A stretch of 64,000 nt of DNA from NCBI GenBank assembly GCA_963704505.1, contig OY969912.1, positions 124,001 to 188,000 of the forward strand. Direction: 5' to 3'. This document shows, one piece after another, positions 26,401 through 34,682 of this stretch. The notes under the pieces are model-generated. The model did no database searches. It saw nothing but the letters and a program-made list of their open reading frames with translations, and was not told the DNA's origin. Made by a program: the position numbers and the translations under genes. The DNA is from VRUE01 sp963704505 (GTDB lineage Bacteria; Actinomycetota; Thermoleophilia; Solirubrobacterales; 70-9). The number at the start of each line of letters is the position of its first letter. Position 1 is the stretch's first letter.

Positions 26401-26734
26401 ATTGCCCGTCCCAGACATAGATGTTGCCCTGGGTCGGGCCTCCGTTGGAGATCGAGACCTGGCCGCTCACCGCGAGCGTGGGTGTGCCCGTTGCCGCAAA
26501 ATTGACCGGGTCACCAGCGGCGTTGAACTGGTGGATCTTCCCGTCGCTGCCCTGCGCCAGGATGTTTCCGTTCTGTTCGTTGACGTAGAGGTTGCCGAGG
26601 CTCGTGTTCAGCCCTTCAGCAATGGTGGAGCTGTAGATCCACGAGTCGGGCGAGCCCGCCTGCGCCGAGCCGACGGAGGCGAACACCCCTGCGGCGGTGA
26701 GCGCGATCAGCACGATGCTGCTCAATCGCCTCAC
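23426..26734 (-). CDS. Family B giant exported protein (alpha subtype), B1
   Basis: A 1102-residue exported protein starting at GTG with a signal peptide ending GSAQAG. Residues about 30-330 form an NHL-like propeller (LYVNEQNGNILAQGSDG, KMYISEG). One FN3-like domain follows (about 340-430, YRFEYGPTDSYG, TTYHFRIVATNSVG). Then comes the cysteine junction typical of family B (LPDCRGYELASA, about 455). The C-terminal half is a PD40/TolB-like propeller (DGSRIVTATK, GSRVFFTTADALV) ending in PCQASDECHGP. The tail has CPKNRVKKRGECVKKP and a Lys/His run. The start overlaps the A2 stop by 4 nt. Function unknown; a secreted adhesive or scaffold protein is likely. Confidence 0.75.
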   Translation of the reverse strand: MRRLSSIVLIALTAAGVFASVGSAQAGSPDSWIYSSTIAEGLNTSLGNLYVNEQNGNILAQGSDGKIHQFNAAGDPVNFAATGTPTLAVSGQVSISNGGPTQGNIYVWDGQYLHAFHADGSPIGESKTVGAEKGPGVFEPISEGIFQNELFVPLGGGGVLVEPDGTAWVGVNVLDFDTFGTTAEIAALSPEMVPTGRKEKLTNYGLGGLQAMSPSGTFYLDNPYPQVTRFNTANHYANGGVFPLALEGGGQQITVEPATEDIYKVAAVGGGFDPTAEPLGAVSATHANATETTPPIAVLKAEGGLKQGKGIAFDPAGEKMYISEGKRIRVFRNGPPIAPWEVGATRATEIRAFSAVLQSSFIDGNAQTSYRFEYGPTDSYGQVTPTITAPRRFFAQVVHAGIAGFQPDTTYHFRIVATNSVGTTFGPDGTFKTYPIPPGADPCANALARKQTISQRLPDCRGYELASASDTGGYDVESYLVPGQQPFPSYPDAAGKLLYATHSGAVPGPWKATNKGPDPYVATRTESGWITQYEGLPSDLDPAAGTFSSVLGEADPTLSTLAFAGPNLCSPCFTSGLKTGIPVRLPSGQLVQGMSGSLGASVPDTAKPEGTVAKFFSGDGKHLVFASKFAFEPGANTGGSDLTVYDRNLSAGTTQIASTDENGDTLTGTVSELDLSTDGSRIVTATKVSADSAGNENVHPYMHIGSSPDSVDLAPGTTSGVRYAGMTEHGSRVFFTTADALVGDDTDTSADLYEAAVDGSGNLTLRTVTEGDSNSCSPVSNSNGAHWNTNGAGANCDAVAISGGGGVASTSGAIYFLSPELLDGTNGTADQPNLYLAEAGAAPTFVATLEPGNPLVLDSVKASAARRTADFQVAPNGDFAAFTSKLDLAGLRTGGFAGAYLFDAGAGQLTCTSCDLTGTADAGAFGNAELPPDGLALLDDGRLFFTTGAQLLLNDTNGRKDVYEWTISGKQELISSGTGPFDSALLGASADGVDVFFFTHDALASEEDHNGALMRIYDAREKGGFFKLPRNLPCQASDECHGPSSPIPAPSDIKSSGSTTPGNVLVCPKNRVKKRGECVKKPHHKKKRHSKKKHSKKRDTHA

Positions 26735-29511
26735 TTGCCGGCCCTCCTCTTCTTAGCCTTGCGGGCCTGGGGCTTGCACCGCGGGTTTTCCAGCGCCGGC
26801 TTGCGCTTGACCGAGGCGCCGTTCTGACCGGTGAAATTGGCGTTGACCTTGAGGTGACTGCTGCAGATGTTGGTCGAGTTGATCAGCAGGCCCTTCTTGC
26901 CTCCCTGCATCTGCAGGGTGAACTTGGAGACCGGCGTGTCCGGGATCACCGAGAAGGTGGCGCGGATCTGCTGGTTCGGCGAGTCGATCCTGCCGTCCAG
27001 GACGACCTGGATCGGAAGCGAGGCCGGGCCCCTCAGGTCGGCGACAAGGTCGGGCAGCGTGTTCGACGACGACCTCAGGTAGACCGGGCCTTCGAGCGGC
27101 TCGTCGAGGAGCGGGGTGACCGCCGTCGCGTGACCGTAGACGGAGTCCGGCGGACAGCTGTTCGCAGCGAACTGAACCCGGGTGCAGATCGTGCGGATGT
27201 GTTCCTGGTCGAGGAACTCGGAGTGCGGGAGGGTGACGACCGCCTTGTCCAGGTTGGTGGCACCTTCGGTTTCCTGGCTGATCGTCGTGGTCAGGGCCGG
27301 ATGGCCGCCGCGACCGACCTTGCCCTTGACCACCGCCGTCAGCTTCGGATCGAAGTCCAGGCCGTCGCAGTTGCCGACCTGGAAATAGGTCTGCGGACTC
27401 GCCGTCGCCCCCTGCTCCCCGGTCAGGATGCCGGTGACGGCGAGGGGATCGCAGCCGGTCGGGTTGAGGGTGAAGTCACTGCGATCGAGATTGATCAGGA
27501 CGGACCTGAGCCGCAGCGGGATGCCGCCGAAGACCTGCGGCAACGGGTCCGATTTGGCCGTCACCGCCGCGGTGGTCTGGTCGACTTCGACCGCGATGCG
27601 GCTAACGATGTTGCCGAGGTCGTAGGGGCCCGATACGGCGGGCGTGACCACGGCGAAGCTCAGGGGCGCGCCTTTGTAGGGGCCGCCGAGGTAGACCTTG
27701 CCGAGCGCGTAGAAGGGCCTCGAGCCGGCGCCGGCGCCGGCCTCCGAGTGGCCGACCAGGGAGCCGGCGGGGCATTTCGGGGTGGCGAGCTCGGCCGAGC
27801 CCGACCAGGACGGGTCTTCGATTTCCCGCAGGGTGGTCTCCGAGCATTTCGGGATCCCCTTCAGCGTCGCGGTGAATCCGGGAGGTGTGTTGACCCCGAC
27901 CGTGCTCAGGGTCTGGTCGCCGTCAGGACGGGTGATGTAGACCGAGAGCGGGCTGTGGGCGCCGGCGCCGTTGCTTGCCCCGACCGCACGGAAGCCGGGA
28001 GCGAAGGGACGGGCCTGCCCGGGGCATGGGCTCCCGTTCGGGCCCGAGGTGATCTGGAAGAACTGGGTCGAGCTCTGATTCAGCTGCCCGGTCGCCCAGG
28101 GTTTGAATTCGCTTTCGACCGGATAGGTCCCGCACTTGGTCGGTGTGGCCAGCAGGCCGCGCTCACTGCCGAAGAAGTGGATCGTGAATTCGGTCAGCGG
28201 CGACTGGGGGAGTTCGGCGAAGGTCGTCGTCAGCTGTCCCGTGACGGGGTCGGCCGCGACCGAGCCGGTGAACTTGATGTGGGTGCCGAAGCCGTCGGCA
28301 GCGACGATCACGCGGTAGCGGTCTCCGGGCCGCGGTTCGCCGAGGTAGACGGCGCCGGGGAGCGGCCCCGGCAGCGCCCAGGAGTCGATCGAGACCGTGC
28401 CGACCTTCGAGAACTCCGGGCATTGGGCTTCTTCCGAGCTGCCGACTCGGGCCTCGGCGTCGGAGCAGGTGGTCTTGCCGTCGGCGGCGTTCGGGTTGAT
28501 CGAGAACCCTTCCGGCAACGTCACCACCGCCCCCTTTATCTCGGAGTCGGACGGCGAGTTGGGGCTTTCCGACTGCGGAACCTTGAGGACGAGGTCCAGC
28601 CCCGACGCCGAGTCCGCCGCCTCGGTGGTCGGGTTGGCGGTCTGCGACGGGTTGAAGTTCAGCTGGTCGCAGCCGGTCGTCGGAGACCAGGTCACACCTT
28701 TTTCATGGAAGCCGTGGTCGGAGCCATACGTTTTGAAGATTGCGTCGATCGGCCCGACACAGCTGGTCGGATTCGTCAGGTAGGGCTTTTCGGGACTGCT
28801 CGAGGGGGTCGGGTAGCCCTCGATGCCCGGGAACGGCCCGGGTGTCGCACGGTTGGCATCGTGGACAGGCGCCGGCGGCACGCCCCACAGTTCCTCCGTG
28901 AACTTCTTCAGGGGGATGGATGTCGGAACCCCTTTGACGTCGGCGTCGAGGCCGTAGTCGCTACCGGTCCTGGCGCTGAGGACGGTGTAGATCGGGAAGC
29001 TGAGGATGCCGACCAGGAACGCCTGGACTCCTGCCTGGCCCGGTTGGGGCACCATGTTGTAGACCGGTCGTCTCGGGGAAAACAGTTCGCCGGGGCCACC
29101 TTCGGGCTCACCACCGACGAGGACGTACTGGTCCGAGATCCCGACCTGAGAGTCGATCGGGCATTCGTTCGCCGTGAACTGCGCCTGCGTGCAGGTCGGC
29201 ACGGCGTGCGGGTTGCCGATGAACCCGGCCGGGAATTCGAAGCGCAGGTCCTTGAGGACGTCGCAGAAGCAGGAATTCGGGATGTACGGGTCGTTCCGGC
29301 TCCCCACATTGAATTCGAGGTTGAGATCGGGGTGACCGCCCGCCTGGGTGAGCGTGCGTTCGATCTTCAGAGACTTGATCCGGGCACCCTCGGGTTCGGC
29401 GGAGGACGCCGTGGCGGCGACGAGCAGGGAGCCCAGCAGGGCCAACACCAAGACAAGCATCGGCAGAGCGGCACGGGCTGCGGTCGGTCGCTTCGAGCCG
29501 GCTTCAACCAT
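26731..29511 (-). CDS. Family A giant exported protein (beta subtype), A2
   Basis: A 926-residue exported protein with an N-terminal hydrophobic segment (about 18-38) and the family motif TQAGGHPDLNLEFNVG. Four modules start at about 90, 330, 540 and 760: EFPAGFIGNP, TLPEGFSINP, NTPPGFTATL, TLPHSEFLDQ. Each carries its cysteine pair (CTQAQFTANECPIDSQVG in the first; CTRVQFAANSCPPDSVYG in the last). The beta subtype is marked by YNMVPQPGQAG and DLVLKVPQSES, phrases shared with A4. The C-terminus is basic (KPQARKAKKRRAGK). It overlaps the B2 stop by 8 nt (ATGGTTGA). No catalytic motif seen. Confidence 0.75.
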   Translation of the reverse strand: MVEAGSKRPTAARAALPMLVLVLALLGSLLVAATASSAEPEGARIKSLKIERTLTQAGGHPDLNLEFNVGSRNDPYIPNSCFCDVLKDLRFEFPAGFIGNPHAVPTCTQAQFTANECPIDSQVGISDQYVLVGGEPEGGPGELFSPRRPVYNMVPQPGQAGVQAFLVGILSFPIYTVLSARTGSDYGLDADVKGVPTSIPLKKFTEELWGVPPAPVHDANRATPGPFPGIEGYPTPSSSPEKPYLTNPTSCVGPIDAIFKTYGSDHGFHEKGVTWSPTTGCDQLNFNPSQTANPTTEAADSASGLDLVLKVPQSESPNSPSDSEIKGAVVTLPEGFSINPNAADGKTTCSDAEARVGSSEEAQCPEFSKVGTVSIDSWALPGPLPGAVYLGEPRPGDRYRVIVAADGFGTHIKFTGSVAADPVTGQLTTTFAELPQSPLTEFTIHFFGSERGLLATPTKCGTYPVESEFKPWATGQLNQSSTQFFQITSGPNGSPCPGQARPFAPGFRAVGASNGAGAHSPLSVYITRPDGDQTLSTVGVNTPPGFTATLKGIPKCSETTLREIEDPSWSGSAELATPKCPAGSLVGHSEAGAGAGSRPFYALGKVYLGGPYKGAPLSFAVVTPAVSGPYDLGNIVSRIAVEVDQTTAAVTAKSDPLPQVFGGIPLRLRSVLINLDRSDFTLNPTGCDPLAVTGILTGEQGATASPQTYFQVGNCDGLDFDPKLTAVVKGKVGRGGHPALTTTISQETEGATNLDKAVVTLPHSEFLDQEHIRTICTRVQFAANSCPPDSVYGHATAVTPLLDEPLEGPVYLRSSSNTLPDLVADLRGPASLPIQVVLDGRIDSPNQQIRATFSVIPDTPVSKFTLQMQGGKKGLLINSTNICSSHLKVNANFTGQNGASVKRKPALENPRCKPQARKAKKRRAGK

Positions 29512-32500
29512 GATGCTTACCTCGCTTCGTCTCGTGCTTGCCGGCTTTCTTGTTCCTCTTGTGCTTCTTGGCCTTCTTCTGCTTCTTGCTCTTGGTTTTC
29601 GTCTTCGGCTTGGCCTTCGCCGGCGTACCTATTGGCGCGCTGGTGCGGTCCGGCGGCAGCGGCGAAGGGTTGGTGTTCGGCCCGTGGCACTCGTCGGCCG
29701 CCACGCACTTAGCTTCTTCCCGTTCTGCCGCATAGCCACCGCCGATGCGGGCGTCGTAGATCTTCAGCTGGGCCCCGTTGTGATCCTGCGTCACCAGGTT
29801 GTCGACCGTCGCGAAATAGACGTCGGCGCCGCTGAGGCTGACGCTGACCAGCCCGGGGGAGCTGCCGAGATGAAGGACGTGTTTTCCCGGCCCCGGCCCG
29901 ATGCCGGTCGAGATCAGCTGTGCCTTGCCTTCGGTGAACTCGTAGATGTCTTCGAGCCCATTTGTGTCGCGGGGGACCAACGGGTCCGAGGTGGAGAAGA
30001 AGACTTGTCCGTCACGGGCCTGGAATAGCCCGTTCTCACTGGCGAGCACGTCGCTGGCGGAAGTTTTGCCGTCCGGACGACAGGAGGCGCAGACCATCCG
30101 CTCTCCCGGCGTGTAGGTGTACATCTCCCTATGGCCGCCGCTGTCGTAGTCGGTCAGGTTGCTGGCAGTCACCAGTGCCATGTGCGAGCCATCGGGAGTC
30201 ACCTGCATACGGGTGATCGGACTGTTGGGCTGAAGAGTCGTGACGAAGTGGACCGATCCACCCCGCCAGAGGTAGAGGTTCATTTCTCCGGGCTGTCCGA
30301 GCTGACCCTCGAGCTGCTCCGGTGACTCGAAGTAGAAGTCGCCGCTCTCCGAGGCGAAGTAGTCGTCGCTCCAGCCGTTGCCGATCGAGCCGTCGTTCGA
30401 CGAGGTCTGATTGATGCCCGGCAGGACGATCCCGTTTTCGGTGTTGCCGGCGTTCCCGTGGTCTCCGACCGAGAGGCGCGTCAGCGAGCCGGGTTCGCTT
30501 TCGTGCCAGACGAAGAGGTCGTTGCTCGAGTCATGGTCGTCCGGCGTCAGCTGCTCGGTCGAGGTGAGGTAGACGGTTTTGCCGTCGGGCGAACTGCCGG
30601 CGTAGCGGAATCTGTGGCCGGCGGCGAATTCGTAGGTCTTTTCGTCGTTGACCCGGAGATAGAGAGGCCCGGTGATTTCCGAGACCCTCGCGACCTGCCC
30701 CGGGTCGATCGGGGCTTGGATGATCGTGAATCCGTTGTCACTGCCGAGTTCGGCATCCCCGGTGAGGAGGATGCGGCTGCCGTCTTCGGAGATGTCGAAG
30801 GCCCTGCCCTGGAACGGTTCTTCGCCTTTTTCCGCCGATTTCCGCGAAGCCAACACGACTTCCCCGGTGTCGGTGTCGTTGTCGTAGACGTAGTCCTTGG
30901 GCCACAGGATTTCCGTCGAAGGCGATATGCAGCAGGTGATTTCGGCCGGTCTTTCAACCCCACCGGGCGCGAAGACCAGGTTCGACGTGAAGACGAAGTG
31001 GCTGAGGTCGCCCGATGCCTGGGGCATGCCGACGTACGAGTCGCCTCCCGGCACCTGAGCGAGGTTGGTGGGCCAGCGCCCGAGGGATCCTCCGCTCGTC
31101 GCGTCCCAGACGTAGGCGGCGTTCGAGCCCTTCTCGGGCGTCGTGGCCTGCCCGGGGAAGCCCCACCTGTAGTCGATGACCTTGTCGAGGCTCGGCGTCG
31201 CCGAGGTGCCCCGCTGGAGTTTCTCGTAAATGGTGTTGGCAAGCGGCACCTCCGCGGCACCGGGCGGGCCCGCCGAGACCACCGCTTCGTCCGCCCCCAG
31301 TCCGACGTAGCGCTGGACCCAACCGGTGCTCGTCCGGGTCGAGACGTACAGATCGCTGAACGAAGCGGTCGCTTCGCCGGCCGATTCGGGGAAGAGGCCG
31401 TAGGTGCCCGCGTAGGCGAGACGCGGAGGGTCGGTCGCAACGCCTGAGGTCGGGCCACTGGAGGGCAGGACGATCGTCCCCTGGGCGAAGCTCGGCGTGA
31501 CCAGCTCATAGGCCCGGCACTCCGGCAGGCCGGTGGAGCGGGTTTCCTGCCGGGTCTGCGAGTTGGGGCATTCCGGCGGGTAGAAGCCGAAGATCTGATC
31601 GGGCGAGACGACGGAGCCATAGGGGTTCGTCGCGACCAGACGGAAGTGGTAGGTCGTGCTGGACGTGAGCCCTTCGAGCAGGGCACTGACGGGAACCGGC
31701 GAGTCGCCACTGCCGGCATCGCCCGCCGGCACCGGGACCGTGTGCCCGTAGGCGGTGCTCGGACCCCATTCGAATTGGTAGGTCGTCTCGCCATAACGCG
31801 GGTTGACATTCGCGGTCAGTTCAGCCGAAGTGGCCGTCACATGCGCGGTTTGGAGGTTGCTGAGAACCGGCGCGTCCGCAGTTCTGAAGGTCTGGTCTGC
31901 GCTGACCGTCGTGCCGATCGCGTTGGTGGCGACGACTCGGAAATGGTAGGTCGCCCCCTGACTCTGCAGGCCCCCGATCGCGACCGGCGGGACTTCGATC
32001 CTCCCTTCGCCGGCCGGAACGGCGGTTCCCGGCGGTGCAGGGACCGTATTGCCGTAGGCGGTGGTCTGACCCCATTCGAAGTAGTAATGCGTCTCGTAGA
32101 TGCCGTCGCCATCGAACGATGCGCGCACCTCCGCTGTGGTGCCGGTCGCCATGGTCGGCTTGTCCGCGGTCAGGTTGTCGACCGCCACCCCGGTAGTGAA
32201 CGACTGGTCCTGGCCACGGGTGACACCGGTGGGTGTATTGACGACGAGCCGGTAGTGGTAGGCGGTGATCGCGTCGAGGCCGCTGATCCGAATCGGAGCG
32301 ACGGTCTGCGCCCCGGTTCCGCTGCCGGCGTCGTTGCCCGGGAAGGCGGGGCTCGAATGACCGTAGCCGTTGGTCTTGCCCCATTCGAAGAAGTAGTGGA
32401 CGTCCTGACCGTTGCCGGTATAGGAACCGTGGAGGTCGGCGCGGTTCTTCCTCACTTCGGTGGGAGGGAGGGTCGCCACGTCGGCGGTCGCCGCGGGCGT

Positions 32501-33754
32501 CGTGAATGTCCGATCCCCGGTCCCCATCTGGGTCCCGTTGGCATTGGTCAGGAAGAGCCGGTAGTGGTAAGTCGCGCCGGAGATCAGGCCGCTCACGTGG
32601 GCGCTGACCGCGGTCGGGCCGGCGATCGGCGCCGCGGGCGTGCAGGGCGCCGACCCGCCCGAGTAGCCGGTGTCCTCGCCGTAGCGAAACTCGCATCCCG
32701 TGATGGCACCGGCGCCGTCGGGGTCCGCCGACCCACCAACGTCGGCAGAGGTCACTTTGACGTCCGAGGAGGCGCCGGTCGTGCCGGTGGGCAACGCCAC
32801 CTCGTCTGGGCCGAAGACGAAGATGCCGCCGCTGTTGTCGGTCACCGCGATGTGGTGGGAGCCGTCGACTGAAATCCCGCGAGAGTCGTTCAGCTGCCCG
32901 AAGTGCCCGCCTTGCTGAACGCCGGCTGCGTTCCAGCGGATGATGTCACCGCCCGTGTCGGCGTAGAGATCACCGTTCACCGGGTCGAGGGCCAGTCCCC
33001 TCGATCCTCCGTTTTCGAATACGAGCGATGGAGTCGGCGGGGTGACCCCGAACTGCGAGGCCGGGTACTTGGCGATCGGGCCGCCACCGTAGTAGAGGGC
33101 GCCGGTGCCGTCGACGGTGAAGGAGCAGCCGGGAAGGGCGATTTCGCCGGTCGGCGCAGCGTTCTCCATGTCCGCGCCGGGGGCCGCGTAGCGCTGGATC
33201 CCGCCGGCGAAATCCTGACCGACGTAGACAGACCCATCACTCGGATTGACCACCCCCCCACAGTGGTAGGAGCTCGTGGGCCCGAGGCGCCCCACATAGA
33301 TCCCGCTGGAGTCGTAGACGAAGACCCTGCTTTCACCTTCGCCCTCGATCGAGACGTAGATGTCGCCGTTGTTGGGCCCGCCCGAACGATCGATCGAGAT
33401 CTCGATGTTGCGCCAGAAGAACAATTCGGGATACGAGCCGGCCGGGGTGCCGACCAGCTTGTTCCCTTCGATGTAGGTAGCGGTGGCGGCGAAGGGCAGC
33501 GGATTGCCGGCCGGGTCGAATCTTTCGACCCGCTTCCCGTCCTGGGCTCCGACGTAGAAATTCCCCGCGGCGTCGGTGGCTACGGCGCGCGGGTTCGAGT
33601 TCGGGCCGGTCGAGATGGTTCGGAGAACCGAGTGGCCCGGGACCGCGGATGCCGACGAGGCCCAGATGCTCAGGATCGCGAATGCGAGGATCAGCGCAGC
33701 GGCACCGAGGAGCCCTATGGGTCCCACGGAAGGTGCCTTTGCTTCGCTTCTCAC
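29504..33754 (-). CDS. Family B giant exported protein (beta subtype), B2, first gene of giant operon 1
   Basis: A 1416-residue exported protein. The GTG at 33754 has an AGGAG site 8 nt upstream and starts a signal peptide ending ASSASAV; the frame is open to 34042 but that would overrun the TetR gene. Propeller repeats of NHL type fill about 35-330 (ATDAAGNFYVGAQDG, GLALDPVNGDLYAD). Five to six FN3-like domains follow (about 335-715), each with FEWG-x-T or FRYG and TTYHFRLVATN. The CPNSQTRQ / LPECRAYELVTP junction is at about 728-745. A PD40-like domain and the CVAADECHGP motif precede a long Lys-rich tail. It begins the 14-kb operon, downstream of the TetR pair. Confidence 0.75.
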   Translation of the reverse strand: MRSEAKAPSVGPIGLLGAAALILAFAILSIWASSASAVPGHSVLRTISTGPNSNPRAVATDAAGNFYVGAQDGKRVERFDPAGNPLPFAATATYIEGNKLVGTPAGSYPELFFWRNIEISIDRSGGPNNGDIYVSIEGEGESRVFVYDSSGIYVGRLGPTSSYHCGGVVNPSDGSVYVGQDFAGGIQRYAAPGADMENAAPTGEIALPGCSFTVDGTGALYYGGGPIAKYPASQFGVTPPTPSLVFENGGSRGLALDPVNGDLYADTGGDIIRWNAAGVQQGGHFGQLNDSRGISVDGSHHIAVTDNSGGIFVFGPDEVALPTGTTGASSDVKVTSADVGGSADPDGAGAITGCEFRYGEDTGYSGGSAPCTPAAPIAGPTAVSAHVSGLISGATYHYRLFLTNANGTQMGTGDRTFTTPAATADVATLPPTEVRKNRADLHGSYTGNGQDVHYFFEWGKTNGYGHSSPAFPGNDAGSGTGAQTVAPIRISGLDAITAYHYRLVVNTPTGVTRGQDQSFTTGVAVDNLTADKPTMATGTTAEVRASFDGDGIYETHYYFEWGQTTAYGNTVPAPPGTAVPAGEGRIEVPPVAIGGLQSQGATYHFRVVATNAIGTTVSADQTFRTADAPVLSNLQTAHVTATSAELTANVNPRYGETTYQFEWGPSTAYGHTVPVPAGDAGSGDSPVPVSALLEGLTSSTTYHFRLVATNPYGSVVSPDQIFGFYPPECPNSQTRQETRSTGLPECRAYELVTPSFAQGTIVLPSSGPTSGVATDPPRLAYAGTYGLFPESAGEATASFSDLYVSTRTSTGWVQRYVGLGADEAVVSAGPPGAAEVPLANTIYEKLQRGTSATPSLDKVIDYRWGFPGQATTPEKGSNAAYVWDATSGGSLGRWPTNLAQVPGGDSYVGMPQASGDLSHFVFTSNLVFAPGGVERPAEITCCISPSTEILWPKDYVYDNDTDTGEVVLASRKSAEKGEEPFQGRAFDISEDGSRILLTGDAELGSDNGFTIIQAPIDPGQVARVSEITGPLYLRVNDEKTYEFAAGHRFRYAGSSPDGKTVYLTSTEQLTPDDHDSSNDLFVWHESEPGSLTRLSVGDHGNAGNTENGIVLPGINQTSSNDGSIGNGWSDDYFASESGDFYFESPEQLEGQLGQPGEMNLYLWRGGSVHFVTTLQPNSPITRMQVTPDGSHMALVTASNLTDYDSGGHREMYTYTPGERMVCASCRPDGKTSASDVLASENGLFQARDGQVFFSTSDPLVPRDTNGLEDIYEFTEGKAQLISTGIGPGPGKHVLHLGSSPGLVSVSLSGADVYFATVDNLVTQDHNGAQLKIYDARIGGGYAAEREEAKCVAADECHGPNTNPSPLPPDRTSAPIGTPAKAKPKTKTKSKKQKKAKKHKRNKKAGKHETKRGKHHG

Positions 33755-33768
33755 GTAGAGCGCTCCTG

Positions 33769-33803
33769 TCCCTGTTCTGAGGTACTCCCTGCCGGTCTCC
33801 CTG
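33769..33803 (-). promoter_or_regulatory. Leader element of giant operon 1 with three CAGGGA boxes
   Basis: At 33769-33793 the plus strand reads TCCCTGTT, four variable bases, then GGTACTCCCTGCC. The same 25-nt layout occurs at 53423-53447 in front of giant operon 2 with 21 of 25 bases identical. On the transcribed strand it contains CAGGGA boxes at 33769-33774 and 33786-33791, plus a third at 33798-33803. It lies 15-49 nt upstream of the GTG start, so in the leader or near the transcription start. A direct-repeat activator site or an mRNA element are both possible. Confidence 0.55.
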
Positions 33804-33852
33804 ACGCGGCCGCAAACAGCGAAGCACATCTGAAATGGAAGTGCAAGCGGAC

Positions 33853-33891
33853 TTTTCTGGAGATAGGCGCTACCTAAGAACAGGCGCCTAC
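33853..33891 (-). promoter_or_regulatory. Candidate promoter and TetR operator of giant operon 1
   Basis: TTTTCTGGAG at 33853-33862 matches the element in front of the MMPL operon. Just upstream in the direction of transcription lies CCTAAGAACA GGCGCCTAC (33873-33891), which recurs with 15 of 19 identical bases at 35484-35502 in front of the TetR pair. TAGGCGC (33864-33870) and GCGCCTA (33884-33890) also form a perfect inverted repeat with a 13-nt spacer. The overlap of an inverted repeat with the expected promoter fits repression by a TetR dimer. Confidence 0.5.
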
Positions 33892-33995
33892 CGATGAAAT
33901 CGAAGGAGGCCACGGGAGCGTTTACAACAGCGCCCGACGGCTCGGACACCGCTCTACGCGAGGGTCGCGCCTCGCCGCGAAAACCGACCCTAAAT

Positions 33996-34682
33996 TTATT
34001 TCGAGGCGATCGCGGCGCCGAGGCCGAAGGCTCGCTCGGCACCTAGGTAAGGGCTGAGCGTGAACTCGATCAGGTCCGGGAGAAGTTGCGGAAGCTGGTC
34101 GGCCTCGCCGGCGCCGATCGTGCGGGTTACGAGCGACACGGCCCCGCCGATGATCGAGCTCTCCGCCTCGGGAAGGATCAGATCGGGATCGGCGAGCTCC
34201 GCTCGACCCAGCGCGAACGGCGGAACACAGGCGAGGACGGCCTCACGAAAGCGGATCGCGATCCGCGGCGTCGCGCTCACCGACTCGACCAGGAAGAGGC
34301 GCGCCAGGTCCGGCTCAGCGGCAAAGAACTCGACCAGGGCACGAAGCGCCGCGATCGTCTGATCGGGCCACTCGCTCTCGGAGCCGGCAGCACGTTCGAT
34401 CAGCTCGGCGAGATGGTCGCGAACCGCGTCGAAGGTGGCGAGGAAACACTCCTCTTTGTCCGCGAATAGCCCATAGAAGTCGCGAGTCGAGACCTTCGCG
34501 CACTTGGTTATCTCGGTGACGGTGACGGCCCGATATCCGTGAGCGGCGACTTCGCTCGCCATCGCCGCCAGCAGGCGCTCGCGCTGGGAGTCCGCGATCT
34601 GCTCGCGCGACAGGCCGTGGTAGCCGCCGGGAAGTGGGCCGAGCTCCTCGGGGCTCCCGGTTCTCCCGCTTGACGGCGTCAA
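33996..34682 (-). CDS. TetR-family regulator (P type) next to giant operon 1
   Basis: A 228-residue regulator. The N-terminal leader GPLPGGYHGLSREQIADSQR precedes a TetR helix-turn-helix (AAHGYRAVTVTEITKCAKVS, then FYGLFADKEECF). The helical C-terminal domain ends in LPDLIEFTLSPYLGAERA. The protein at 53531 has the same length and the same leader and ending phrases, so the two are paralogues, each lying just upstream of one giant operon. Its start overlaps the stop of the upstream TetR gene by 4 nt. Regulation of giant operon 1, whose start lies 242 nt beyond its stop, is inferred from position and from the repeated candidate operator. Confidence 0.85.
   Translation of the reverse strand: MTPSSGRTGSPEELGPLPGGYHGLSREQIADSQRERLLAAMASEVAAHGYRAVTVTEITKCAKVSTRDFYGLFADKEECFLATFDAVRDHLAELIERAAGSESEWPDQTIAALRALVEFFAAEPDLARLFLVESVSATPRIAIRFREAVLACVPPFALGRAELADPDLILPEAESSIIGGAVSLVTRTIGAGEADQLPQLLPDLIEFTLSPYLGAERAFGLGAAIASK

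Larger units (their letters stand above)
20656..33754 (-). repeat. Giant-protein cassette 1 (B-beta, A-beta, B-alpha, A-alpha), paralogous to 37763-50994
   Basis: Four consecutive overlapping genes whose order and subtypes match the cassette at 37763-50994 one for one. Shared phrases: LAQVPGG or NFVPNAD after a RWPTN motif in the first genes, KVPQ with LPEGF or LPKGF in the second, YDVES or YDVQS in the third, and SGSGGLPKLAF in the fourth. This is a protein-level duplication; the DNA has diverged, so it is old. Confidence 0.8.

Noticed and set aside
26854..29712. A 952-residue open frame on the plus strand opposite the A2 gene.
   Set aside because: Very high GC makes long antisense frames common here. 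It is Arg/Gly/Val-rich, has no signal peptide or recognisable motif, and lies opposite a gene with three close paralogues.
33755..34042. Longer N-terminus for the B2 protein.
   Set aside because: It would overrun the TetR stop at 33996 and lacks a signal peptide at its start; the GTG at 33754 has a good ribosome site and is followed directly by one.
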